20,489 nt of DNA from positions 1 to 20,489 of the forward strand of contig DATCXZ010000081.1 of NCBI GenBank assembly GCA_036570545.1, given 5' to 3'. Under the pieces are notes generated by a model. It was not told the DNA's origin and did no database searches. It worked only from the letters and a program-made list of their open reading frames with translations. Made by a program: the position numbers and the translations under genes. The stretch is from Pelagibius sp036570545. GTDB taxonomy: Bacteria; Pseudomonadota; Alphaproteobacteria; Kiloniellales; Kiloniellaceae. Positions 7,649 through 15,239 of the stretch are shown piece after piece (within the stretch, counting starts at the first letter, position 1; every line of letters begins with the position of its first letter).

Positions 7649-8728
7649 TCAGGCGGACATCCGCTGGTTCTCGGCAAGACGGGCGTCGACCGTGGCGACC
7701 ACCGCGTCGATCTCCGGGTGCGCCATGCCGAGCGAGCGGCCGATCGCCTGCACCAGGCGGTCGACCCGCTCGATGGCGGGTGCTCCGGCCGCCACGGCGC
7801 GCGCGGCGGAGGAGGGCTTCAGCAGGCTCTCGGCGGCCCGCGCGTATTTCTCGAAGGGTACCTGGTCAGCCGCGTCGGCGCCGAGGCGGCGCGCGAGGGC
7901 GTCGACGTGGGCGTAGATCGCCCGCGACCTGTCGAGGTCGGCATGCACCGCCTCGCGGATCGGCCGCGGCGCGCCCGCCGTGATGCAGCGGTAGTTGCCG
8001 GTCAGCAGCATCGACCACTTGGCGAGCGGCACGAACAGCGAGTCGTGCACGCGCAGCTTCACCGGCACGTCACAGGGTCCCTCGGGCCCGTCGAGGCGCA
8101 GGGCGTCGATGCCCGCTTCCAGCTCCCGCAGCATCGCGTTGTGCTCGGCCTTGGCGAAGGCGGCCGCCTTGAAGTTGGTCGGCAGGCCGACGTGCAGCAC
8201 GTTGGCTGCCTCCTCCGGAGGCCGGAAGGCCTGCGGGTCCGGGCTGCAGAGGGTCATGAGGTCGGGATCGAAGCGGTCCCATACATGGGCGTTGGTGTAG
8301 CAGCCGTCGAGCTTCGCCGCATCGAGGCCGGGGATGCGCTTCAGGTAGGGCAGCGGCGGCATGTTCATGATGGAAAGGCAGGGCACCTGCGCCTCCGCCA
8401 CCCGCACCATGAGGGTCCAGATCGCGTGCACCGCGTACTGCGGCTCCTGCATGGCGAGGCAGACGAGGTTGTAGGCGGCGGGATCGGCGGCCTCGGGGGG
8501 GGTGGCATCGAGTCTGCCCGGGTTGAGCTGCGGGGGCATTTCCGCCGAGCGGATCTCCCGGTGCGCCTCCTCGCCCTTCAGCTTCAGGCGGACGGTGGTG
8601 CCCTCCGCGTTGATGAGCTGCGCGGTCTGCGGGCGGCAGACCAGGGTGACGTCGTGGCCGGCCATCAGCAGCTTGGTGCCGAGGAGCGAGCCATAGGAAG
8701 CGCCGAGAACGAGGATCTTGTAAGCCAT
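7649..8728 (-). CDS. Ketopantoate reductase-like (PanE/ApbA-type) oxidoreductase
   Basis: This NAD(P)-dependent oxidoreductase is related to 2-dehydropantoate reductase. The 359-residue protein opens with MAYKILVLGASYGSLLG, a glycine-rich dinucleotide-binding turn, followed by GHDVTLVCR ending the second beta strand. K237 in LAKWSMLLTGNYR, with N245 eight residues later, corresponds in pattern to the catalytic Lys-Asn helix of the PanE family. It is about 60 residues longer than typical PanE, and the region after the Rossmann domain contains an unusual CLSIMNMPPLPYLKRI segment, so the substrate may differ from ketopantoate. I chose the ATG at 8728 because GGAG stands five bases upstream; a GTG two codons earlier would leave no spacing. 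It is divergent from the ScfR-type regulator, which may control it. Confidence 0.75.
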   Translation of the reverse strand: MAYKILVLGASYGSLLGTKLLMAGHDVTLVCRPQTAQLINAEGTTVRLKLKGEEAHREIRSAEMPPQLNPGRLDATPPEAADPAAYNLVCLAMQEPQYAVHAIWTLMVRVAEAQVPCLSIMNMPPLPYLKRIPGLDAAKLDGCYTNAHVWDRFDPDLMTLCSPDPQAFRPPEEAANVLHVGLPTNFKAAAFAKAEHNAMLRELEAGIDALRLDGPEGPCDVPVKLRVHDSLFVPLAKWSMLLTGNYRCITAGAPRPIREAVHADLDRSRAIYAHVDALARRLGADAADQVPFEKYARAAESLLKPSSAARAVAAGAPAIERVDRLVQAIGRSLGMAHPEIDAVVATVDARLAENQRMSA

Positions 8729-8851
8729 CTCCACTCCGCCTGTTCAAACCCGTCTTTTTGCGGGGCCGCCAGCCGTGCGGCTGAAAATCGGCTGTTGTCA
8801 AACAAGCTAGACCGGGAAGGTTCCGGCCGCAGCCTTTTTCGGGTTAAAGTG

Positions 8852-8895
8852 TTGGATGTGTTGGCTACAAGTTAGTATAATTGTAAATATGTAAA
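8852..8895 (+). promoter_or_regulatory. Predicted promoter and possible operator of the ScfR-type regulator
   Basis: TTGGAT (8852-8857) and a perfect TATAAT (8876-8881) are 18 bp apart, in an AT-rich island unlike the surrounding sequence. Directly downstream TGTAAA occurs twice, at 8882-8887 and 8890-8895. Regulators of this family are reported to bind AT-rich TTTGCAAA-like sites, so autoregulation here is plausible but not shown. The start codon is at 8912. Confidence 0.45.
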
Positions 8896-8911
8896 ATTAA
8901 CGCTCAAGCGG

Positions 8912-10318
8912 ATGCGCAAGACACTGATCGGCCCCCGGCTGCGCCAACTCCGGCGCGAGCACCGGCAGACCCAGGCGGAGATGGCCGCGACGCTGGGCGT
9001 CAGCACCGCCTACGTGAACCTGCTGGAGAACAACCAGCGCAGCCTGTCGGTGCAGATGCTGATGGCGCTGTCCGACGCCTATGGCGTCGACTGGCGCGAC
9101 CTCCTGAAGGACGAGGCCTCGACGCGGCTCGCCGACCTGCGCAACGCCATGCAGGACCCGATCTTCGGCAATGCGCCGCCGGACCTGCAGGAGCTGCGCG
9201 CTGCGGTCGATCACGCGCCGCGGCTGGTCGGGCACTTCCTGCAGCTCTACCACAGCCATCGCACGACGCTGGAGAAGATGATGCAGCTCGGCAGCGAGCG
9301 CATGCCGGACGGCCTGCTCGCCTCCTCGCCGGAGACCATCATCCACGACTTCTTCCGCGACCATGCCAACCACTTCGCCGAGCTGGAGGCGGCGGCCGAG
9401 CAGCTTCGCGCCGCCGAGCCCTGCGAGGTCGACGACATCTATGCGGTACTGAAGGCGCGGGTCTACCGGGTGCACGGCATCGAGGTGCGCACCGCGCCGG
9501 TCGAGGAGATGAGCCAGGCGCTGCGCATCTACGACGAGGCCGGCGCGGTGGTCCATCTCTCGGAGGCGCTCGACCACCAGAACCGCGTGTTCCAGCTCGC
9601 CCACGTGCTCTGCCTCGTCGAGCTGCCCAAGGTCCTGCAGGCGCTGACCGCCGGCAGCGGCATCCGCTCGGAGAGCGGCGTCGCGCGCTGCCATGCGGAG
9701 CTGGCCAACTACTTCGCCGCCGCCTTCCTGATGCCCTACCAGGCGTTCTACGAGGCGGCGGAGGGCAGCAACTACGACGTCGACCGCCTGGCCGCCGCCT
9801 TCGGCGTCTCCTTCGAGCAGGTCTGCCACCGGCTCACCACGCTGCAGCGGGAGGGATCGCGGGGCGTGCCCTTCTTCTTCCTGCGCGTCGACAAGGCGGG
9901 CAACGTGACCAAACGGTTCAACGCGACCTCCTTTCACATCGCCGAGTACGGCGGCGCCTGCCCGGTGTGGAACATCCACACCTCGTTCCGCACCCCCGGC
10001 GTCATCGTGCCGCAGTTCGTCGAACTGCCGGATGGCGACCGCTTCTTCACCATCAGCCGCACCACCGAGCGTCCGGTGTTCAGCCGCGATACCCAGGACC
10101 GCCGCCTCGCGCTGTCGCTCGGCTGCGAGCTCAAGCACGCCCACCGCCTGGCCTACGCGGCGCCGTTCAACCTGCAGGACGAGCGGCTGTTCAGTCCGAT
10201 CGGCATCAACTGCCACCTCTGCCCGCGCCAGGCCTGCTCGCAGCGGGCGCACCAGCCGCTCTTCATCGAGTTGCCGATCGACCCCAGGCGTCGCGGCAAC
10301 ACCCGCTACGAAAGCTGA
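8912..10318 (+). CDS. XRE/ScfR-type short-chain acyl-CoA-responsive regulator
   Basis: This 468-residue transcription factor has three parts. An XRE helix-turn-helix (about residues 8-65, TQAEMAATLGVSTAYVNLLE) comes first. A central ImmA/IrrE-like domain ends with RCHAELANYFAAAFLMPY. A C-terminal ligand-binding domain carries C350, C434, C437 and C442, the last three in CHLCPRQAC. The architecture is that of the ScfR family (RamB, PrpR and Rhodobacter PccR), which senses short-chain acyl-CoA; an iron-sulfur cluster has been reported for mycobacterial PrpR. The metalloprotease HExxH is degenerate here (AHVLCLVE), so proteolysis is unlikely. The likely role is control of propionyl/acetyl-CoA or related metabolism. 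The divergent oxidoreductase is the nearest candidate target. No acyl-CoA pathway gene other than 3-hydroxybutyrate dehydrogenase is close. Confidence 0.85.
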   Translation: MRKTLIGPRLRQLRREHRQTQAEMAATLGVSTAYVNLLENNQRSLSVQMLMALSDAYGVDWRDLLKDEASTRLADLRNAMQDPIFGNAPPDLQELRAAVDHAPRLVGHFLQLYHSHRTTLEKMMQLGSERMPDGLLASSPETIIHDFFRDHANHFAELEAAAEQLRAAEPCEVDDIYAVLKARVYRVHGIEVRTAPVEEMSQALRIYDEAGAVVHLSEALDHQNRVFQLAHVLCLVELPKVLQALTAGSGIRSESGVARCHAELANYFAAAFLMPYQAFYEAAEGSNYDVDRLAAAFGVSFEQVCHRLTTLQREGSRGVPFFFLRVDKAGNVTKRFNATSFHIAEYGGACPVWNIHTSFRTPGVIVPQFVELPDGDRFFTISRTTERPVFSRDTQDRRLALSLGCELKHAHRLAYAAPFNLQDERLFSPIGINCHLCPRQACSQRAHQPLFIELPIDPRRRGNTRYES

Positions 10319-10413
10319 CGAAGCGCGAGCGGGTGAGGTTTCACCGGGCTGCCGGCTGCCAAGCGGCAGAAGGGCAGGGCGGCCGCAAATTGGGTGGATT
10401 CCTACACATCCGG

Positions 10414-10433
10414 CGGCGATCGATGTATCGCCG
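10414..10433. promoter_or_regulatory. Dyad upstream of the sigma54 promoter (candidate activator site)
   Basis: CGGCGAT (10414-10420) and ATCGCCG (10427-10433) form a 7-bp inverted repeat with a 6-bp gap, about 95 bp upstream of the -24 element. Upstream dyads at this distance bind NtrC/DctD-type activators. An 11-bp-period direct repeat of CTTAACAA (10486-10493, 10497-10504) lies between the dyad and the promoter and could be a bend or binding site. No activator gene is in the window, so the role is inferred. Confidence 0.4.
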
Positions 10434-10526
10434 GCGACACAGGGCGGCCCTTTCCGGCTAGGTGGCCGCCCCTGGCGACGCCAGCCTTAACAAGAGCTTA
10501 ACAAAAGCTGTCACGGCATCGACCGG

Positions 10527-10543
10527 CTGGCACGGCCATTGCT
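10527..10543 (+). promoter_or_regulatory. Sigma54 (-24/-12) promoter of dctPQM
   Basis: CTGGCACG (10527-10534), four bases, then TTGCT (10539-10543) is a full match to the YTGGCACG-N4-TTGCW consensus with correct GG/GC spacing. It predicts a start near 10554, about 65 bp before the dctP start. The rhizobial dctA gene and other dicarboxylate uptake genes are classically sigma54-dependent through DctB/DctD, which fits the gene downstream. The rest of 10319-10618 holds the dyad at 10414, a GGCGGCC/GGCCGCC hairpin at 10443-10470 and no credible gene. Confidence 0.85.
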
Positions 10544-10618
10544 GAACCATAGGCAGCGCGGCTGCGCGCGGGCGCGGTGCCCGGGCGGGCGCATGAAGAA
10601 GCTTTGGGAGGAACTCTA

Positions 10619-11626
10619 GTGAAGACTCATCTGTTCGCTGCAGCCGCCGCTGCGGCTCTTACCGTATCCATGACCTCCGCGGCTTTCGCCTCCTGCGAAA
10701 GCGGCGAGATCGTCGTCAAGTTCGCCCACGTGGTGGCCGCCAAGGGTAGCCCGAAAGGCGAGACCGCAACGGCGCTTTCCGCGCGGGTGAACGACGAGAT
10801 GAACGGCAAGCTGTGCATGGAGGTCTATCCGAACTCGCAGCTCTATGACGACGACAAGGTGCTCGAGGCCATGCTGCTGGGCGATGCCCAGCTCGCCGCG
10901 CCGTCGCTGTCGAAGTTCGAGAAGTACACCAAGAAGTTCCGCATCTTCGACCTGCCGTTCCTGTTCGAGGACATCGAAGCGGTCGACCGCTTCCAGGCCA
11001 GCGACGCCGGCCAGGATCTGCTCCACTCGATGGAGGGCAACGGCCTGCTCGGTCTCGGCTACTGGCACAACGGCATGAAGCAGATCTCGGCCAAGAAGCC
11101 GCTGCTGACGCCGGAGGATGCCGCGGGGCTGAAGTTCCGCATCCAGACCTCCGACGTGCTGGAGGCACAGTTCCGCGCCCTCGACGCCAACCCCCAGAAG
11201 CTGGCCTTCTCGGAAGTCTACGGCGCCTTGCAGACGGGTGTCGTCGATGGCCAAGAGAACACCTGGTCGAACATCTACACGAAGAAGTTCCACGAGGTGC
11301 AGGACGGCATCACCGAGAGCAACCACGGCATCATCGACTACCTGCTGGTGACCTCGGTGGAGTTCTGGGAGTCCCTGCCGGATGACGTGCGCGATCAGCT
11401 CGCGACGATCGTCAAGGAAGAGACCGCCAAGGGCAACGCGCTCGCGACCAGCCTGGACGTTGCTAGCCGCCAGAAGATCCTCGACGACGGCGCCGAGATC
11501 CGCCAGCTCACTCCCGAGCAGCGCGCCGCCTGGGTCAAGGCCATGGAGCCGGTGTGGGCCGAGTTCGAGGGCGACATCGGCGCCGACCTGATCGACGCCG
11601 CCAAGGCCTCGAACCAGGGTAGCTGA
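10619..11626 (+). CDS. dctP: TRAP transporter substrate-binding protein DctP
   Basis: This is the periplasmic receptor of a TRAP carboxylate transporter. The start is the GTG at 10619, preceded by GGGAGGA (10606-10612) with a six-base spacer; the longer frame from 10577 lacks a signal-peptide start. The 335 residues begin with a signal peptide (about 1-23, ending AAFA). They continue with EIVVKFAHVVAAKGSPKGE, then LFEDIEAVDRFQAS, and the family signature around R174 in KFRIQTSDVLEAQFRALDA, where the conserved arginine grips the substrate carboxylate. FSEVYGALQTGVVDGQENTW is the standard DctP block. The substrate is probably a C4-dicarboxylate or similar acid, given the sigma54 promoter, but this is not certain. 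A strong hairpin separates it from dctQ. Confidence 0.94.
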   Translation: MKTHLFAAAAAAALTVSMTSAAFASCESGEIVVKFAHVVAAKGSPKGETATALSARVNDEMNGKLCMEVYPNSQLYDDDKVLEAMLLGDAQLAAPSLSKFEKYTKKFRIFDLPFLFEDIEAVDRFQASDAGQDLLHSMEGNGLLGLGYWHNGMKQISAKKPLLTPEDAAGLKFRIQTSDVLEAQFRALDANPQKLAFSEVYGALQTGVVDGQENTWSNIYTKKFHEVQDGITESNHGIIDYLLVTSVEFWESLPDDVRDQLATIVKEETAKGNALATSLDVASRQKILDDGAEIRQLTPEQRAAWVKAMEPVWAEFEGDIGADLIDAAKASNQGS

Positions 11627-11646
11627 CCTTCCATCAGGCATAGGCT

Positions 11647-11679
11647 CCGGCACCGCCCCCTTTGCGGGGACGGTGCCGG
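11647..11679 (+). promoter_or_regulatory. Intercistronic hairpin between dctP and dctQ
   Basis: CCGGCACCG (11647-11655) pairs with CGGTGCCGG (11671-11679), and an inner run of C pairs with GGGG (11666-11669) around a CTTTGC loop. No T tract follows, so it looks less like a full terminator than a 3'-end protecting or attenuating structure. Such a structure would let the binding protein be made in excess of the membrane subunits. Confidence 0.65.
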
Positions 11680-11724
11680 ATGCCGCCTGGCTTCTGCGGC
11701 CCGCGCAGTCTCTGGAGCACGCTC

Positions 11725-12345
11725 ATGCTCTCCCGAATCGTGAATCGGCTGGAGGAAGGGCTCATCGCTTTGCTGCTCGGCGGCATGGCGATGATCACCT
11801 TCTGCCAGGTCGTCGCGCGCTACCTGTTCAACTCGGGCGCGGTCTGGGCTCTGGAGCTGACCACCTACCTCTTCGCCTGGCTGGTCCTCATCGGCGCCTC
11901 CTACGGCGTCAAGATCAGCGCCCATCTCGGCGTCGATGCCTTCGTCAAGCTGTTTCCGGCACGCCATCAGAGGTACCTCATCCTGCTGGCTGCGCTGCTG
12001 TGCTGCGTCTATGCGGCCATCATGCTGTACGGCGCCTGGGACTACTGGTCGAAGATCCTCCGTTTCGGCATCGACACCGAAGACCTCTATGTGCCGCGCT
12101 TCATCCTCGAGGCGCTGGGCGGCCCCGACTATGTGCACGAGCCGGTCGGCATCGAGCGCTGGGTGCCCTATCTGGCGCTGCCCATCGGCATGGCGCTGCT
12201 GCTGTTCCGCTTCGTCCAGGCAACGGTGAGGATCGCGCTTGGCAAGAGCGATCACCTCATTGCCGGGCACGAGGCTGAGGATGCGGTCGCGGAAGCCCAG
12301 GCCAGCGCCACATTCGAACCGAATGCCGTGAAGGGCAGGGACTAA
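11725..12345 (+). CDS. dctQ: TRAP transporter small permease DctQ
   Basis: This is the four-helix small membrane subunit of the TRAP transporter. The start is the ATG at 11725 with GGAG (11714-11717) seven bases upstream, giving MLSRIVNRLEEGLIALLLGG; the longer frame adds non-membrane residues. At 206 residues it is slightly long for the family. Segments are near LIALLLGGMAMITFCQVVARY, WALELTTYLFAWLVLIGASY, LILLAALLCCVYAAIMLYGA and WVPYLALPIGMALLLFRF. The early FCQVVARYLFN and the WxxE-type VWALELTTY motif are typical of DctQ. A 30-residue loop before helix 4 and a hydrophilic C-terminal tail account for the extra length. It ends seven bases before dctM. Confidence 0.92.
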   Translation: MLSRIVNRLEEGLIALLLGGMAMITFCQVVARYLFNSGAVWALELTTYLFAWLVLIGASYGVKISAHLGVDAFVKLFPARHQRYLILLAALLCCVYAAIMLYGAWDYWSKILRFGIDTEDLYVPRFILEALGGPDYVHEPVGIERWVPYLALPIGMALLLFRFVQATVRIALGKSDHLIAGHEAEDAVAEAQASATFEPNAVKGRD

Positions 12346-12352
12346 GCGGGCC

Positions 12353-13750
12353 ATGGAACCATTAATGCTCTTCGTGCTGGTGCTCCTGCTGCTGGTGCTG
12401 GGACTGCCGATTGCCGTTGCGCTGGGACTCTCCAGCGTGCTCTTCCTCCTGCTCTTCTCGACCGACTCGCTCGCCTCCATTGCGCTGAAGCTGTTCCAGG
12501 CGCAGCAGCACTACACCTTGCTGGCGATCCCCTACTTCATCCTGTCGTCCGCCTTCCTGTCGACCGGCGGCGTGGCGCAGCGCATCATCCGCTTCTCCAT
12601 CGCGGTGGTCGGCTCGTTCCGCGGCGGCCTCGCCATGGCGGGCGTCTTCGCCTGCATGATGTTCGCCGCCCTCAGCGGCTCCTCCCCGGCAACCGTGGTG
12701 GCGATCGGCTCGATCGTCATCGGCGGCATGCGCCAGGCCGGTTACAGCCGCGACTTCGCAGCGGGCGTGATCTGCAACGCCGGCACCCTCGGCATCCTGA
12801 TCCCGCCCTCCATCGTCATGGTGGTCTATGCGGCGGCGACCGACGTCTCGGTCGGCCGCATGTTCATCGCCGGTGTCGTCCCGGGCATCATCGCCGGCCT
12901 GATGCTGATGACGGGCATTTATATCGCTGCCCGCGTGAAGAAGCTGCCGCGGCAGCCCTGGCCCGGCTTTCGCGAGATCTTCAACGCCTCGCTCGATGCT
13001 GCCTGGGGCCTGTTCCTCATCGTCATCATCCTCGGCGGCATCTACGGCGGCATCTTCACGCCGACCGAGGCGGCGGCCGTCGCCGCGGTCTATGCCTTCG
13101 TCATCGCCCTCTTCGTCTACCGCGACATGGGCCCGCTGAAGGGCGTGCCCTGGCTCAAGGACGGCGAGGGGCTGGGCGGCGCTGCCGCGCGCAACACCTA
13201 CCGCATGGCGCTCGCCTTTGTGCCGGCCTTCTTCCACCACGACACCCAGAAGACCATGGTGGAGGCGGGCAAAGTCACGCTGATGCTGATGTTCATCATC
13301 GCCAACGCGCTGCTTTTCGCCCATGTGCTGACCACCGAGCGCGTCCCGCAGACGATCACGGAAGCATTCCTCAGCGCCGGCCTCGAGCCGTGGAGCTTCC
13401 TCATCGTCGTGAACCTGCTGCTGTTGCTGGGCGGCCAGTTCATGGAGCCGTCGGGCCTGCTGCTGATCGTGGCACCGGTGGTTTTCCCGATCGCCATCGC
13501 GCTGGGCGTCGACCCTATCCACCTCGGCATCGTCATGGTGGTGAACATGGAGATCGGCATGATCACGCCGCCGGTCGGCCTCAACCTCTTCGTCACCGCC
13601 GGCATCACCGGCATGTCGGTGATGCAGGTGGTCAGGGCCGCGCTGCCGTGGCTCGGCATCCTCTTCCTGCTGCTGATTCTGATCACCTACGTGCCGGCGC
13701 TCTCCACCTGGCTGCCGTACAGCCTGATGGGACCGGAGCGGGTCGGCTAA
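12353..13750 (+). CDS. dctM: TRAP transporter large permease DctM
   Basis: This is the large, roughly 12-helix ion-coupled subunit of the TRAP transporter. The ATG at 12353 follows dctQ by seven bases with a modest GCGGG upstream. Family landmarks are the N-terminal LGLPIAVALGLSSVLFLL, the FAALSGSSPATVVAIGSI ion-binding hairpin region, GTLGILIPPSIVMVVYA, the central GGIYGGIFTPTEAAAVAAVYA and MEIGMITPPVGLNLFVTAGI in the second half. The 465 residues exceed the usual 425-430 because of a hydrophilic insertion of about 40-50 residues (around RDMGPLKGVPWLKDGEGLGG) in the middle, as in a subset of DctM proteins. It completes dctPQM and is followed by palindromic repeats that may end the transcript. 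Confidence 0.94.
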   Translation: MEPLMLFVLVLLLLVLGLPIAVALGLSSVLFLLLFSTDSLASIALKLFQAQQHYTLLAIPYFILSSAFLSTGGVAQRIIRFSIAVVGSFRGGLAMAGVFACMMFAALSGSSPATVVAIGSIVIGGMRQAGYSRDFAAGVICNAGTLGILIPPSIVMVVYAAATDVSVGRMFIAGVVPGIIAGLMLMTGIYIAARVKKLPRQPWPGFREIFNASLDAAWGLFLIVIILGGIYGGIFTPTEAAAVAAVYAFVIALFVYRDMGPLKGVPWLKDGEGLGGAAARNTYRMALAFVPAFFHHDTQKTMVEAGKVTLMLMFIIANALLFAHVLTTERVPQTITEAFLSAGLEPWSFLIVVNLLLLLGGQFMEPSGLLLIVAPVVFPIAIALGVDPIHLGIVMVVNMEIGMITPPVGLNLFVTAGITGMSVMQVVRAALPWLGILFLLLILITYVPALSTWLPYSLMGPERVG

Positions 13751-13770
13751 GGCGCGCCACAACCAGCCGA

Positions 13771-13881
13771 GACATGGACCCGCGGGTCAGGCCGCGGGTC
13801 CAGCCTGCCGGCACATGTCTCCAGGGACGGCCCAGCAACCCGTTACACACACCGCTGTCGTCCCGGGACTCGTTCCCGGGA
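13771..13881. repeat. Inverted pair of REP-like palindromes after dctM
   Basis: The first unit carries GGACCCGCGG (13776-13785) and CCGCGGGTCC (13792-13801), a perfect 10-bp hairpin. The second carries TCCCGGGA twice (13861-13868, 13874-13881) around CTCGT. Read on opposite strands, both fit the same layout: GTC or GTCGT lead, palindrome, then a CCATG-like tail. They are therefore two diverged copies in inverted orientation. Such paired palindromes are common between genes in alphaproteobacteria and may end the dctPQM transcript. Confidence 0.7.
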
Positions 13882-13938
13882 GCCATCGGCGTTGGCGCGG
13901 GGCGACACCTGTATCGTTTGCCGCGCTTTCTGCCATCG

Positions 13939-14169
13939 TCAGGGCTGCGTCCTGATCTGCCTGCGGCTGCGCCAGAACAGCAGCCAGCCGATGGGGCCGA
14001 GCAGCAGCACCAGCACGAGCCAGCCGACCCGTGGCCCCAGCGGACAGCCGCTGCCCGGCGGCGGCGCCCAGCGGCCGCCGCGTCGCGACAGCGCCACGTG
14101 GGCGAGCGGCAGCAGCCAGCCGAAGACGAGGATCGCCCAAGCGAAGAGTTTCTCTTCCATGGCGACCAT
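13939..14169 (-). CDS. Small two-helix membrane protein, PLDc_N-like
   Basis: This 76-residue protein has two predicted membrane helices: KLFAWAILVFGWLLPLAHVAL, and GWLVLVLLLGPIGWLLFWRSRR near the C-terminus. The second helix, with its W...LLLGPIGxLLF pattern followed by basic residues, resembles the N-terminal membrane domain of cardiolipin synthases (PLDc_N), which also occurs as stand-alone small proteins of unknown role. The ATG at 14169 has AGGA nine bases upstream; an in-frame ATG at 14160 is an alternative. It is divergent from the AEC carrier across 76 bp. The overlapping plus-strand frame is only upstream extension of the carrier gene. Confidence 0.6.
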   Translation of the reverse strand: MVAMEEKLFAWAILVFGWLLPLAHVALSRRGGRWAPPPGSGCPLGPRVGWLVLVLLLGPIGWLLFWRSRRQIRTQP

Positions 14170-14245
14170 TGTGGACTATCCTGGGGGCCGCCTCCAGCCG
14201 CGTCGCGCGGCGCCCATCCCCCTCCGGTCCTGCGTCCCGCTGCCC

Positions 14246-15181
14246 ATGCAATCCATCCTCGAGACCGTGCTGCCGATCTTCGGCCTGGTGCTCTGCGGCT
14301 ATGTGGTCGGCCGCAAGGGCTGGATGAGCGAGGAGGCGATCAAGGGGCTCAACACCTTCGTGTTCTACTTCGCCATTCCGGCGCTGCTGTTCCGCGCCAC
14401 GGCCGGCGGCCTGGAACTCGTCGAGCTCAGCATCATCGCCGCCTATTTCAGCGCCGTGCTGGCGACCTTCCTAGTGGCCCTCGGCGTCGCCCGCGCTGTC
14501 TTCCGTACCGGCCCGGCCGAGCGCGCCCTCTTCGGCATGGGCTCGGTCTTCTCCAACACCGTCCTGCTGGCCATCCCGCTGATCTTCACCGCGCTCGGCG
14601 AGGAGGCCGGTCGGCGGCTCATGCTCATCATCACGTTCCACTCCGTCATCATCTTCCCGGTGGTGACGGTGCTCATCGAGCTGGGACTGGGCGCCGGGCG
14701 GGGCTGGCGCACGCTCGCCGGCAGCACTGTGCGATCGCTGGCGCTCAATCCGATCATCCTGGCGCTGCTCGCCGGCATCGCCTATGGGCAAAGCGGCGTC
14801 GCGCTGCCGGTGGCGGCCGAGCGTTTCCTGGCGCTGCTCGGCGATGCCGCAGCCCCTTGCGCGCTCTTCGCCCTTGGCGCCTCGCTGACAGCCTTCAAGA
14901 TCAGCGGCGATCTGCGCGAGACGCTGGCCATGGTCGCCATGAAGCTGGTGGTGCATCCGGCCCTCATGGCGGTTTTCGCGCTCTACCTCTTCGAACTGCC
15001 ACCGCTGGCGGCGGCGGTGGCGATTCTGACAGCCGCCTGTCCGGCCGGTGCCAATGTGTTCATCATGGCCCGCCAGTACGACCTCTACCTGGGTCGCTCG
15101 GCCTCGGCCGTGCTGATCTCCACAGCTATCTCGGTTGTAACCTTGTCGCTGCTGCTTGCCCTCTTGAAACCCACGCTGTAG
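14246..15181 (+). CDS. AEC-family transporter (auxin efflux carrier type)
   Basis: This membrane carrier belongs to the auxin-efflux-carrier (AEC) family, whose bacterial members move malate, malonate or other small acids. Starting at the ATG at 14246 gives 311 residues, the usual family length; the open frame runs further upstream without hydrophobic character. It opens with SILETVLPIFGLVLCGYVVG and the family-typical GLNTFVFYFAIPALLFRA. FGMGSVFSNTVLLAIPLIF comes next, then ALNPIILALLAGIAYG. The second half has CALFALGASLTAFKI and ACPAGANVFIMARQYD before the last helix. About ten helices are visible. It is followed after 58 bp by 3-hydroxybutyrate dehydrogenase on the same strand. The substrate is unassigned. 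Confidence 0.88.
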   Translation: MQSILETVLPIFGLVLCGYVVGRKGWMSEEAIKGLNTFVFYFAIPALLFRATAGGLELVELSIIAAYFSAVLATFLVALGVARAVFRTGPAERALFGMGSVFSNTVLLAIPLIFTALGEEAGRRLMLIITFHSVIIFPVVTVLIELGLGAGRGWRTLAGSTVRSLALNPIILALLAGIAYGQSGVALPVAAERFLALLGDAAAPCALFALGASLTAFKISGDLRETLAMVAMKLVVHPALMAVFALYLFELPPLAAAVAILTAACPAGANVFIMARQYDLYLGRSASAVLISTAISVVTLSLLLALLKPTL

Positions 15182-15239
15182 CGACCCTCTTGTAGAGGGC
15201 GGGAGATTCCAGAGGATCCTTTATCACGGGATGGGAACC

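Noticed and set aside
8897..10252. Minus-strand open frame of 451 aa covering the ScfR-type regulator
   Set aside because: No domain is recognisable, and the plus-strand protein has clear HTH and cysteine-cluster domains.
12362..13762. Minus-strand open frame of 466 aa covering dctM
   Set aside because: Its His/Asp/Glu/Gln-rich composition is the antisense image of a hydrophobic permease; dctM is intact on the plus strand.
13390..15195. Plus-strand frame of 601 aa crossing dctM, the repeats and the AEC gene
   Set aside because: It runs out of frame through two well-supported genes and a repeat region, with Arg/His/Pro-rich shadow composition.
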